Of a DNA stretch of 64,000 bases, positions 45,794 to 55,166 are shown in pieces. This DNA is from Erysipelothrix piscisicarius (GTDB lineage: Bacteria > Bacillota_I > Bacilli_A > Erysipelotrichales > Erysipelotrichaceae): NCBI RefSeq assembly GCF_003931795.1, contig NZ_CP034234.1, positions 1,488,001 to 1,552,000 of the forward strand, read 5' to 3'. Positions within the stretch are counted from its first letter, which is position 1, and every line of letters begins with the position of its first letter. Both the position numbers and the translations under genes were made by a program. Under the pieces are notes generated by a model. That model was not told the DNA's origin and made no database searches. It saw only the letters and a list, made by a program, of their open reading frames with translations.

Positions 45794-46390
45794 TTATTTA
45801 AAAACTTTAACTTTACCCTTCACATCTTGTAGTGTTTTGGGTTGGACTTCATCAATTGCTTTACCAAATGGCATTTGCGCAACTAATTTCCAACTTGATG
45901 GTATTTCAAATGCCTCTGCAGCACTTGCATCCACAATTGGATTGTAATGTTGGACGGATGCACCGATTCCAGCTCCGACAAGAGCAGTCCATGTTACCAA
46001 TTGCAACATACCATTCTCTTGCTCAGCCCAAATTGGGAAATTATCCGCATAAAGTGCAAATTGGTCTTGTAACCCCTTCACAACATCGGTATCAATATAA
46101 TAAAGAATGGTACCTTGCCCTTGTTTAAAACTTTCCAATTTCGCAACAGTATTTTCAAAGCCTTCTTCAGGTGCTACTTTACGTAATGCTTCACGTGTTA
46201 AGTCCCAAAATGTATCACTGTGTTTTCCAAATAAAACGACTGCGCGTTGTGTTTGAGCATTAAATGCTGATGGTGTATGTTGTACTGATGACTCCACCAA
46301 CTCAATTACTTCATCTTCGGTTAATACCGCTTCCTTTGATAATCCATATCGAGAACGTCGAAGTTCTAAATCTTCAAAAATCTTCGTCAT
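45794..46390 (-). CDS. Nitroreductase family protein
   Basis: 198-residue flavin oxidoreductase fold. Pattern LELRRSRYGLSKEAVLTEDEV at the N-terminus with the Arg pair that binds FMN, SAFNAQTQRAVVL, and a C-terminal GIGASVQHYNPIVD segment. It resembles the Frm2/HBN1-type subgroup. Substrate unknown. Transcribed towards element B, which replaces its terminator region. Confidence 0.88.
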   Translation of the reverse strand: MTKIFEDLELRRSRYGLSKEAVLTEDEVIELVESSVQHTPSAFNAQTQRAVVLFGKHSDTFWDLTREALRKVAPEEGFENTVAKLESFKQGQGTILYYIDTDVVKGLQDQFALYADNFPIWAEQENGMLQLVTWTALVGAGIGASVQHYNPIVDASAAEAFEIPSSWKLVAQMPFGKAIDEVQPKTLQDVKGKVKVFK

Positions 46391-46573
46391 GACATTTTAC
46401 CTCCTGAGTCACTATGTTTTACGAATTATATTATATAGTTATTGACTATGTTAATTCAAACCATATGCTCTAAAATTGTTTGTGTAATTTTCAAGTTTGT
46501 GACCTAATCTGGTTAATGTAGATTTTAGAAAAGGAATGGTGTAAAATGATTAAAGAACTAGGAGGAATTGATT

Positions 46574-47323
46574 ATGATGAAATTAGTTGTTGTTCGTCAC
46601 GGTGAAAGTGAATGGAACGAAAAAAACCTCTTTACTGGATGGGCTGATGTAGAACTTTCAGAAAAAGGTGTAGAAGAAGCTAAACTTGGTGGACGTATGC
46701 TTAAAGAAGAAGGTTACGATTTCGATATCGTTTATACTTCATACTTAAAACGCGCAATCCACACAATGGACAATATTTTAAATGAAATGGAACGTACATG
46801 GTTACCAATCGTTAAAGATTGGAGACTTAACGAACGTCACTACGGTGCGTTACAAGGTTTAGATAAAGCAGAAACTGCTGCAAAATACGGTGAAGATCAA
46901 GTTCTTATTTGGAGACGTTCATTTGATGTGAAACCTCCAGAATTAGATCCTACCGATGAACGTGCTCCACGTAATATGGAAGCATACCGTAATGTAGAAG
47001 ATAAAGATATTTTACCATTACACGAATCCTTAAAAGAAACAATTGAACGTGCTGTTCCTTATTTTGAAGAAACAATTAAACCTCAAATGTTAGATGGAAA
47101 ACGTGTTCTTATTGTTGCTCACGGTAATTCATTACGTTCACTTGTTAAATACTTCGACAATATGACTGATGATGAAATTATGAAGGTAAACATTCCTACA
47201 GGTGTTCCTTTAGTTTATGAATTTGATAATGACTTTAATGTCGTAAACAAATACTACCTCGGTGACCAAGAAGCACTGAAAGCTAAAATGGAAGCAGTCG
47301 CAAACCAAGGAAAAGCGAAATAA
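46574..47323 (+). CDS. gpmA: 2,3-bisphosphoglycerate-dependent phosphoglycerate mutase
   Basis: Interconverts 3- and 2-phosphoglycerate in glycolysis. About 249 residues from ATG 46574 (AGGAGG 8 nt upstream; ATG 46577 also possible). The catalytic motif [10 protein letters not shown] holds the phospho-His, with [12 protein letters not shown] and the second His in [11 protein letters not shown]. Length is standard for dPGM. A strong terminator follows, which is now duplicated by an IS30-family element. Confidence 0.96.
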   Translation: MMKLVVVRHGESEWNEKNLFTGWADVELSEKGVEEAKLGGRMLKEEGYDFDIVYTSYLKRAIHTMDNILNEMERTWLPIVKDWRLNERHYGALQGLDKAETAAKYGEDQVLIWRRSFDVKPPELDPTDERAPRNMEAYRNVEDKDILPLHESLKETIERAVPYFEETIKPQMLDGKRVLIVAHGNSLRSLVKYFDNMTDDEIMKVNIPTGVPLVYEFDNDFNVVNKYYLGDQEALKAKMEAVANQGKAK

Positions 47324-47325
47324 GT

Positions 47326-47355
47326 AAAAAAAAACGAGTCTCACTCGTTTTTTTT
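47326..47355 (+). terminator. gpmA terminator (left copy of the duplicated site)
   Basis: ACGAGT-ctc-ACTCGT hairpin (47334-47348) with a run of A before and eight T after (47348-47355). The same sequence returns at 49798-49821 on the far side of the IS30-family element. Confidence 0.9.
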
Positions 47356-47361
47356 CTTTTA

Positions 47362-48269
47362 TCAAATCTCAACCGCACCACTTTCACTTTTATTAAAGTC
47401 TATCTCATAGGCCGTTTTGAAGTCAAATATTTTTCGCGGCATTGAGTTAATTTTGAAGCAAATATCATCAAGATATTGTTGCGCTATATCATACATTGAT
47501 TTTCCTTTTGGTATAAACCTTCTAACGATTGCATTCGCTCGTTCATTGGTTCCACGTTGAAAAGAACAGTATGGATCACACTTATATAGTTTCACACCCA
47601 ACCGCTTGGCTGTAATTCCTAATGTTTTAAATTCAAGTCCATTATCTACTGTTATCGATTTCGTGGTTATATTATTCTCTTCAATAAATTTTCGAATTAA
47701 GTTTGATGTAATAGTCATATCGATATTCTGCTTTAATAAGCCAGGTCATTCTTGAGCAGCGGTCTACAATGGATATAATCGCTGCAGATTCATGTTTCTT
47801 ACCGATTATAGAGTCGATTTCGAGATGGCCAATCTCGTTACGTTCCTCAATGTATTTAGGTCTAAGGCTAATTGGAAGTACCGTTTTCTCTTCCAAGTTC
47901 CATCTCAAGTGATTCATCATTCCACTAATTCTCTTTTTACGTTTTCGACGTTTATAGCACATTCTATTTGGTTTTATATCAAGTTTACCTTGATTAATCC
48001 AGTTATAGACTTGCTGCGATGAAACACACGGTTTATATGGATGATATCGTTTATAGTTACTCAAGCATACTTCTACCCAATGAACTTTAGGATCATAGTG
48101 AGAATGCAGATATTCGATTAAGTGGAATATTTTCTCGAATATCAATCGTTCGTTTCTTATAGACATTATTTTTATATCTAGAAATCGTAGAATGAGATAT
48201 ATTGAGTTTACGTGCTGCCTTGCGCATAGAGTAGCCGATGCTTAATAGAATATCAATTTGGTCTTTCAT
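47362..48269 (-). pseudogene. IS30-family transposase, frameshifted twice
   Basis: Three frames join into one protein. It starts at ATG 48269 with an HTH (LLSIGYSMRKAARKLNISHSTISRY without breaks), shifts near 48150 (REN/REK), continues to HLEIDSIIGKKHESA (first catalytic Asp), shifts near 47715, and ends with VDNGLEF, YKCDPYCSFQRGTNERANAIVRRF and PKGKS. HxEID, DNGxEF and the CDPY...QRGxNE Glu motif are the IS30 DDE signature. The stop is inside the inverted repeat. Not functional as read. Confidence 0.9.
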
Positions 48270-48310
48270 TTTTATCTAATTGTTTATACTTCATATGGGA
48301 GCTCTTTTAG

Positions 48311-49718
48311 TGAACCGCACCCGAATCTTGGACAAAGATGAGGAGGTGCGGTTTTATGGCTAAGCTAACACGAAAACAAAAAATTGAAATATATGAAAAA
48401 CGAAAGTTAGGACAATCAGTATGTTCATTAGTAAATGAGTATGGTATTAATAAATCAAGTATTAAATATTTGGTAAGACTTATCGATCAACATGGACCCA
48501 ATGTTCTAAGACGAAACAAAAATCACTTTTATTCTCATGAATTTAAGTCAGAAGTAATAAATCGGATATTAATGGATGGAGAAAGTACAATAGCTATCGC
48601 CATCGAACTTGATTAAGTTCTGATGGATTGATTTACAATTGATTAAAATTATAAAGAAAACGGCTATAATGTCATAGAACGGAAACGAGGTAAACCATCT
48701 ATGACAAAACCAACTAAACTGTTAACAGTTAATGATGAACTAAAGGCATTGAAGAAAAACAAGTATTTGGAAGCGGAGAATGAATATTTAAAAATTGAAT
48801 GCCGTAGTGAAACAAAGGGTGGAGCGCGAAAGAAGAAAACCAGAGTAGTTTCCTTACTACGACAAAATATCCCTTAGAGATTCTTTTAAAATATCCGACT
48901 CGCTCGATCTACTTACTACTTCTACGTTTCAAAATTGATTTTGATACCAAAACGACGAACTCATGCAAGAGATTATAGAAATCTATTATGATCACAAAGG
49001 ACGATATGGTTATCGTAGAATTACTTTAGAACTAAATAATCGAGGAATTCGTGTAAATCACAAGAAAGTCTTGAGACTTATGAATAAAATGGGATTACAT
49101 TCAATCATAAGAAAGAAACGTAAGTATTCTTCATATAAAGGGACAGTGGGAACCATTGTTGAGAATCGAGTTCAAAGAGATTTTGAAGCTGATAAACCCA
49201 ATCAAAAATGGTTTACGGATATCACTGAGTTTAATGTGCAAGGAAGAAAATCTATCTTTCACCAATACTTGATGCATATGGTAGATACATTGTATCTTAC
49301 AACATATCTACAAGTCCTAATTTGATCAAACTAGAGACGTGCTTCACAAGGCATTTTCTTGTAACGATACGCAAGGAACAATTATTCATTCGGATAGAGG
49401 ATGGCAATACCAACATCAATTTTATGTGAAAGAATTAGAAGCACATTCGATGATTAGAAGTATGTCAAGAAAGGGAAATAGTATTGATAACGGACTCATG
49501 GAGGGCTTTTTTGGGCTACTAAAATCAGAAATGTATTATGACCAAGAACATAAGTATAAAAAGGTAGAAGAATTAGTTGATGCAATTGATGAATATATCG
49601 ACTATTATAATAACAAGAGAATTAAGAGCAAACTAAAAGGACTGACCCCTGTTCAATACAGGAATCAATCCTTAAATTTAAAAGATAATTAGCTTGTCCA
49701 AAATTTGGGGTTCAGTTC
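48311..49718 (+). mobile_element. IS3-family insertion sequence (element C), nested, degenerate
   Basis: Starts TGAACCGCACCC and ends GTTCA. The ends form an imperfect inverted repeat (48311-48336 with 49692-49718, about 21 of 27 bases) sharing TTGGACAA. The 3-bp direct repeat TAG (48308-48310 and 49719-49721) is a proper IS3 target duplication. Inside are transposase genes with many single-base deletions. Confidence 0.9.
48356..49692 (+). pseudogene. IS3-family transposase OrfA/OrfB (element C), many frameshifts
   Basis: OrfA starts at 48356 (MAKLTRKQKIEIYEKRKLGQ) and breaks near 48607 (GGA to GA) and 48640-48655; a later part encodes ERKRGKPSMTKPTK. OrfB shows GRYGYRRITLELNNRGIRVN, then WFTDITEFN (D), a missing A near 49250 and a missing T near 49321, then IIHSDRGWQYQH (D) and MEGFFGLLKSEMYYD (E). 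At least five single-base deletions; no functional transposase. Confidence 0.88.
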
Positions 49719-49797
49719 ATAGTCGGGTGGGCTCCTTTTATTATACAAAAACAACCGCACCTTGGGTGGTGCGGTTGAGATTTGAATTTAGGAAAAT

Positions 49798-49823
49798 AAA
49801 ACGAGTCTCACTCGTTTTTTTAA
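49798..49823 (+). repeat. Right copy of the gpmA terminator (IS30 target duplication)
   Basis: AAAACGAGTCTCACTCG followed by seven T, the same 24 bases as 47331-47354. It still has the form of a terminator and now lies ahead of gnd. Confidence 0.9.
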
Positions 49824-49896
49824 TATTGGTCTAAGTTATTAGGCTAGTTTATTAGCCTGGATTTTTGTACAATAGTAATAGACTTTGGAGGTAATT

Positions 49897-51320
49897 ATGA
49901 AAAAAAATGATATAGGTGTTATTGGACTTGCAGTCATGGGGTCAAACCTAGCCCTAAATATGGCTGATCACGGTTATAATGTATCGATCTATAATCGTAC
50001 ATATGCTGTTGGTCAAAAAGTAATTCAAGAAAACCCACACGAAAATTTAAGCCTTTTTGAAAGCTTAGAAGATTTTGTGACTTCACTTGAAGCTCCGCGC
50101 AAGATTATCCTAATGGTAAAAGCAGGACCTGCTGTCGATAAAGTAATTGAAAATTTAATTCCACTCCTTAATAAGGGTGACATCATCATGGATGGTGGTA
50201 ATTCAAACTTTAAAGATACGATTCGTCGTACCCAAGAAATCGAAGCACTCGGATTCCGTTATTTAGGTGTTGGTATTTCAGGTGGGAAGAAGGCGCACGT
50301 TTTGGCCCTGCTATTATGCCAGGTGGAAGTAAGGACGCATATCAATTTGTTTCAAATATATTGGAAGATGTTTCTGCTAAAGCACAAGGTGAGCCATGTT
50401 GTACGTATATTGGTGAAAATGGTGCCGGTCATTATGTCAAGATGGTTCATAATGGCATTGAATATGCAGATATGCAATTAATTGCAGAAAGTTATTCAAT
50501 TTTAAAACATGTTGGCGGTTTTACGAATGAAGAACTTGAAGCAATCTTTACCGATTGGAATCACGGTGAACTTGATAGTTTCTTAATTGAAATTACAGCA
50601 CAGATTTTTGGTGAAATTGATCCGGATACCGGTAAACACATGGTGGATGTTATTTTAGATACAGCCGCTCAAAAGGGAACTGGTAAATGGACAGCCGAAG
50701 AAGCATTAAATACAGGTACCGATGCTTCCTTACTTGCATCCGCAGTCTTTGCACGTTTTATTTCAGCGAAAAAAGAAGAACGTGTACAAGCACAAGATAT
50801 TCTTGGGTTTGAAGCACCTCATGCACAAATCAATGATCGTGAAGCCTTTATCGAGCAAGTTCGCCAAGCGTTATATGCAAGTAAGATTATTGCCTATGCA
50901 CAAGGTTTTGACTTGATGAAAAATGCATCCATTGAATATGGATGGGACTTAGACTTTGGTGCGATTGCGAAAGTATTCCGTGAAGGATGCATTATCCGTG
51001 CGAAATTCTTAAATCGTATTACAGATGCTTATACATTAAATCCTGAGTTACAAAACTTAATGTTGGATGCATCATTCAAAGAAAGTCTGCTTGATTATCA
51101 AGGGAGTTTACGTGATGTGTGTGGTCTTGCCATTCAATCTGGAATCAGTGTTCCTGCCTTTACCAATGCAATCAGTTATTTCGATGCATACCGTAATGGT
51201 CGTTCAAATGCAAACTTGATTCAAGCTCAACGTGACTTGTTCGGAGCGCATACCTTTGAACGTGTTGATAAACAAGGGAGTTTCCACCACGAATGGAATC
51301 CTAGTAATGAAGGCAAATAA
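49897..51320 (+). pseudogene. gnd: 6-phosphogluconate dehydrogenase, split by a frameshift
   Basis: Oxidatively decarboxylates 6-phosphogluconate to ribulose-5-P with NADP. Start ATG 49897 has GGAGG 7 nt upstream. The N-terminal Rossmann part (GVIGLAVMGSNLALNMADHG, IMDGGNSNFKDT) ends in LGVGISGG, then the frame breaks at about 50284; one extra T would restore GGEEGARFGPAIMPGG, a conserved Gnd motif. The rest (to 51320) has CTYIGENGAGHYVKMVHNGIEY and the C-terminal helical domain. Repaired length is about 475, near normal. A sequence error is plausible because the gene is otherwise perfectly conserved. Confidence 0.9.
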
Positions 51321-52740
51321 TCATATAGTCGCAATTTTCGGAGGTACGGGTGACCTTACCTACCGAAAGTTGTTACCTGCATTTTATAACCTTCTTGAAA
51401 CCAAGAGTCTTCCTGATTCATTTCATCTTGTTGTAATTGGACGACAAGATTTAACGACAGCGGCATACCACGAGTTGGTAAAGCCATGGCTTCGTGAACA
51501 GGCTCGTTTTGATGTCAAAGAAGAAACATTGGATGTCTTTCTCGAATACGTGTCCTATTTTAAAATGACGTTTACGGAAGATGAAGGATATCCACGTCTT
51601 AAAACATATTTTGAGGCGCTTGATCCTCAAGCACACGTTCTTTATTATTTTGCCGTTGCACCTTCTTTCTTTGAAACAATTGCAACACAATTAGCGCGTC
51701 ATCAATTGGTTTCCAAGAGCAAGGTTATCATTGAAAAACCTTTTGGAAATGACTTAAAATCCGCAATCGATATCAATAATACGTTAACGCATATCTTTGA
51801 TGAAGATCGTATCTTCCGAATTGATCACTATGTTGCGAAAGAAATGGTTCAAAACATCTTTACGATTCGTTTTTCTAATATGATCTTTGCGGATAGTTGG
51901 AATGGTGCATCCATTAATAATATTCAAATCAGCGCCGCGGAAACGGTTGGTGTTGAAAATCGTGGGAATTACTATGATCATACAGGTGCTTTAAAAGACA
52001 TGTTTCAAAATCACTTGCTTCAGTTATTATCCATTGTTCTTATGGATGAACCACAAGCATTTAATGCTGCTGACATCCACCGTGAACAAGAAGCTGTGTT
52101 GGAAAGTCTGTATGTTAAAGATTACGAAAATGATATAGTGTACGGTCAATACCTTGAAAATAAAGATTCGAAGTCTTATATACAGGAAGATAAGGTGCAG
52201 TCTGACTCCACAACCGAAACCTATGTTGCATTAAAACTTGCCTCATCACTTCCTAAATGGCAAGATACCCCTATCTACATTCGTACGGGGAAACGTATGC
52301 ATAAGCGTTCCACGGAGATTATGATTGAATTTAATCAAAAAGACCACGAACAACCTAATGTACTCATTATCAAAGTTCAACCGGACGAAGGGGTCTATCT
52401 TCGTTTTAATATTAAAAAACCGGGCCAAACTCATGATAGTCAGACAGTCTTTATGGATTTCTGCCAGAGCTGTAATTACGAAAATAGGGAAAATACGCCG
52501 GAAGCGTATGAGCGTCTTCTCAAGGCAGCCATGGATTCCGATCAGTCCTTATTCGCAAGTTTTAAGCAAGTCCATCTAAGTTGGAGTTTGGTTGAAACTA
52601 TCCTAAAGCATAAAGGCAATGAGAGTCCTGAAGGCTATGCTGCTTATTCATCCGGTCCGAAACGTGCTCATGATTTATTGGCACGTGATGGCAATCAATG
52701 GATTGAAGAACAGGTTATGGGCGAAATATTTAAATACTAA
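51307..52740 (+). CDS. zwf: Glucose-6-phosphate 1-dehydrogenase
   Basis: First enzyme of the oxidative pentose phosphate pathway, making NADPH. About 477 residues from ATG 51307, which overlaps the gnd stop by 14 bp; the longer frame to 51232 runs inside gnd. Motifs: IFGGTGDLTYRKLLPA (NADP fold), VIIEKPFGNDL, and the catalytic RIDHYVAKEMVQN. Length is normal. Coupled with gnd. Confidence 0.96.
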   Translation: MKANNHIVAIFGGTGDLTYRKLLPAFYNLLETKSLPDSFHLVVIGRQDLTTAAYHELVKPWLREQARFDVKEETLDVFLEYVSYFKMTFTEDEGYPRLKTYFEALDPQAHVLYYFAVAPSFFETIATQLARHQLVSKSKVIIEKPFGNDLKSAIDINNTLTHIFDEDRIFRIDHYVAKEMVQNIFTIRFSNMIFADSWNGASINNIQISAAETVGVENRGNYYDHTGALKDMFQNHLLQLLSIVLMDEPQAFNAADIHREQEAVLESLYVKDYENDIVYGQYLENKDSKSYIQEDKVQSDSTTETYVALKLASSLPKWQDTPIYIRTGKRMHKRSTEIMIEFNQKDHEQPNVLIIKVQPDEGVYLRFNIKKPGQTHDSQTVFMDFCQSCNYENRENTPEAYERLLKAAMDSDQSLFASFKQVHLSWSLVETILKHKGNESPEGYAAYSSGPKRAHDLLARDGNQWIEEQVMGEIFKY

Positions 52741-52744
52741 ACAT

Positions 52745-52778
52745 AAAAAAACTTCTTAAAGTGCTAAGAAGTTTTTTA
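52745..52778. terminator. Bidirectional terminator between zwf and the pyrophosphatase gene
   Basis: AACTTCTTA-aagtgc-TAAGAAGTT hairpin with A run before and six T after. Confidence 0.9.
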
Positions 52779-52781
52779 TGT

Positions 52782-54434
52782 TTACATTCCCGTTCCTAAG
52801 TACTGCGAGATTGCTGCAGACAAACGTGGAATAATTTGATTCTTTCTTGAAACAACATCTTGTAAGAACGTACGTGCTTCTCCATCTTTATTTGGGAATG
52901 CATCCAAGACGGCTTCTTTTAGACTTCCTGCAGCGACAATAATGGATCCATTATCTTCTACACTGGTAAAGACGACAACCAATAAATCAAGATGATGTTG
53001 AACTACAAACTGTTTCATTACTTCTTCAAATGAATCTAAGATATCATCCAATTCATCAAAATGGTAAATGACCAATTGTGATACCATAACCTCTTTTTGA
53101 GAGATGTAGAATTTCTTAATATCTTGGTTAATGATGTCTTCATACGGTTTATTTTTTAGACCGGATGTGACTTCATACATATCGCGTGCAAATTCATTAC
53201 GATCCAGCCCGGAACGATCTTGAAGAATCTGTGCAATCTCAAAATCTTTAGGCGTTGTTGTTGGTGATTTTAAGTTTAACGTATCGGATATCAATGCTGA
53301 GAGCAGTAAAGATGCAATATCTTTGGGAATTTCAACACCATGCTCCAGATACATCTTTGTGATGATCGACGCAGTTGAACCGATAATCTCATTTCTGAAA
53401 TATATTGGTTTAACGGTTCGTAAATCGCCAATACGGTGATGATCAATGATTTCGAGTATTTCTGCTTGTTGGATCCCATCAACGCTCTGTGAAGCCTCAT
53501 TGTGGTCCACAAGAATCATTTTTTTACTGGATGAATTGAGAATATGATAACGTGAAACAAAACCATAAATCTTATTTTGATCATCCAATACTGGATAGGC
53601 ACGATAACGTGTTTTAAGCATGCGCTTTCCAACATCATCCACAAATTCATTCCAATTAAATGTTACCAAGTCTGTTGACATGACTTCCCGAACACTTGGT
53701 GCAAAGAGTAAATAACGCGATGTATTCATCGTTCCATGTGTTGATCGAATAATCCCACAATCATGAAGTTTCGCAAGCGATAACACAGATTCCTCAATCT
53801 CATCCGTCCATACCGTCACGATACACGAAGCACCTTTACGTATAGCCGTTAATTGTGACTCCGTATCATTCCCAATGATCACCAAACGGTCTGTTAATTC
53901 ATAATTATCCAATTTCGTCTTGGAAATCGCAATAATGCTTGTTTTTCCATTAAAATGAAAATGTTTGGGTTCATAAATTAATTCACCGTCGATCGCCTGC
54001 GCAATATTACACATAGGGGTTTTCTTTAAGAGTGCGATTGAATGTTTCGTATCCCCCATCGCGATATGCGCAAGATTTGAACTGGTCACAAGCCCAATAA
54101 GTTGATCCCGATCATCAACTACCGCTAGTGTCTGTCGCTTATCTGAGATAATTTCCATTGCTTCCTTAATAGAAGTATCCAGATGAATCTTTACCGCATC
54201 ATCCATTTCAATTTCATCAAGCGTTGCTCGTGCATCTTTAAGGAGTGTTGGCGTTTCAAAACCAAAGCGATCGAGAAGATAGCTGGTCTCATCACTCAGT
54301 TCACCCAAACGACATGGCACTGCTGGAGCACCAAGAATGTTTTTTAAATGAGCATATGCAATTGACGATACAATTGAATCCGTATCTGGATGACGATGTC
54401 CACAAATATAGATTAAATCTTTTTCGTTTTTCAT
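52782..54434 (-). CDS. Manganese-dependent inorganic pyrophosphatase with CBS and DRTGG domains
   Basis: Family II (DHH) pyrophosphatase of 550 residues. The N-terminal DHH part has HRHPDTDSI; an insert follows: CBS (about 65-120), DRTGG domain (about 125-240) and a second CBS (about 250-305). The DHH fold resumes with DHNEASQSV and IIDHHRIGD, and a DHHA2 domain ends the protein. CBS-pyrophosphatases in Clostridia are regulated by adenine nucleotides and diadenosine polyphosphates bound to the insert; the same is likely here. Lone minus-strand gene. Confidence 0.94.
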   Translation of the reverse strand: MKNEKDLIYICGHRHPDTDSIVSSIAYAHLKNILGAPAVPCRLGELSDETSYLLDRFGFETPTLLKDARATLDEIEMDDAVKIHLDTSIKEAMEIISDKRQTLAVVDDRDQLIGLVTSSNLAHIAMGDTKHSIALLKKTPMCNIAQAIDGELIYEPKHFHFNGKTSIIAISKTKLDNYELTDRLVIIGNDTESQLTAIRKGASCIVTVWTDEIEESVLSLAKLHDCGIIRSTHGTMNTSRYLLFAPSVREVMSTDLVTFNWNEFVDDVGKRMLKTRYRAYPVLDDQNKIYGFVSRYHILNSSSKKMILVDHNEASQSVDGIQQAEILEIIDHHRIGDLRTVKPIYFRNEIIGSTASIITKMYLEHGVEIPKDIASLLLSALISDTLNLKSPTTTPKDFEIAQILQDRSGLDRNEFARDMYEVTSGLKNKPYEDIINQDIKKFYISQKEVMVSQLVIYHFDELDDILDSFEEVMKQFVVQHHLDLLVVVFTSVEDNGSIIVAAGSLKEAVLDAFPNKDGEARTFLQDVVSRKNQIIPRLSAAISQYLGTGM

Positions 54435-54635
54435 ATAATTTCCCTTTCAGTCATTAATATTAGTTTATCATATCTACTTAATATATAAAGATGACCCTGT
54501 GAAAAAGAACCGCAATTAAAAACTATTTATGGGTATAACTCCCCGATTCTATTTCAATGTTGCGTTATTTATTCTGTTTATATTTCATACACCAAGTTTC
54601 TTTGAGCATCTTGCTTTTTTATTACTTTATAAAAA

Positions 54636-54655
54636 AACACTGATTTCTCAGTGTT
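54636..54655 (-). terminator. Terminator after the ABM-domain gene
   Basis: AACACTGA-tttc-TCAGTGTT, perfect 8-bp stem with a run of T on the minus strand. The 220-bp gap up to the pyrophosphatase gene holds nothing else that I can support. Confidence 0.85.
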
Positions 54656-54957
54656 TAGTCTTCATTCATCATATCGTAGCGATATGATGAATGCTTAATC
54701 ATATTTGGATTTGGTTTACGTGTTCGATGAATTTCTTTATGTACATCACTGCGCTTAAAGTTTGTATAAGCATCTTCATTTTCCCAAACAAACGATACAT
54801 CTACACAATCATAACTATGGCATGATTCGTTCAATCCTACGCGAATACTTACAAACCCTGGAAAATCTTTAACTACCGTACGATTATAAAAATTCTCGGC
54901 AAAATCACGACCAGTTCCTTTTTTCATTTCAAAATGCTTAACTTCTACATATTTCAT
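54655..54957 (-). CDS. Antibiotic biosynthesis monooxygenase (ABM) domain protein
   Basis: 100 residues with the ABM fold pattern: YVEVKHFEMKKGTGRDFAENF, FPGFVSIRVGLNES, and a central VSFVWENEDAYTNFKRSDVH. Small proteins of this fold include heme-degrading IsdG/HmoA enzymes. The tail RKPNPNMIKHSSYRYD is longer than in simple ABM proteins. A heme role is possible but unproven. Confidence 0.75.
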   Translation of the reverse strand: MKYVEVKHFEMKKGTGRDFAENFYNRTVVKDFPGFVSIRVGLNESCHSYDCVDVSFVWENEDAYTNFKRSDVHKEIHRTRKPNPNMIKHSSYRYDMMNED

Positions 54958-55117
54958 TGTGATACCATCCTTTTTAAAATCGTAAGTTCTCTACTAATAT
55001 TTTATGCAAAGTGCAACAATGAATCAAGCATTCTATAAGTTAAATTAACCAAATATTTCACAAAGAGTCTATTATGGGAATGATTTGTTCTAAAAAACCG
55101 AACTCATGTCACAAAAT

Positions 55118-55156
55118 AAAAAGCACCGTAAATCGTTTGTGATTTGTGGTGCTTTT
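55118..55156 (-). terminator. Terminator after the HAD phosphatase gene
   Basis: AAAAGCACC / GGTGCTTTT outer stem with an inner AAATC/GATTT stem. It lies 11 bp past the HAD gene stop. The gap to the ABM gene shows nothing else. Confidence 0.8.
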
Positions 55157-55166
55157 ATACACAAAG

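Larger units (their letters stand above)
47356..49797 (-). mobile_element. IS30-family insertion sequence with a nested IS3-family element
   Basis: The ends carry a perfect 20-bp inverted repeat, TCAAATCTCAACCGCACCAC at 47362-47381 and its complement at 49766-49785. A 24-bp direct repeat containing the gpmA terminator hairpin flanks it (47331-47354 and 49798-49821). The transposase is on the minus strand at the left side; a 1.4-kb IS3-family element (48311-49718) sits inside its upstream end. Without the insert the IS would be about 1.03 kb, normal for IS30. Confidence 0.9.

Noticed and set aside
47356-49797. Composite transposon carrying cargo between two IS copies
   Set aside because: The two elements are of different families and one is nested in the other; there is no cargo gene between them.
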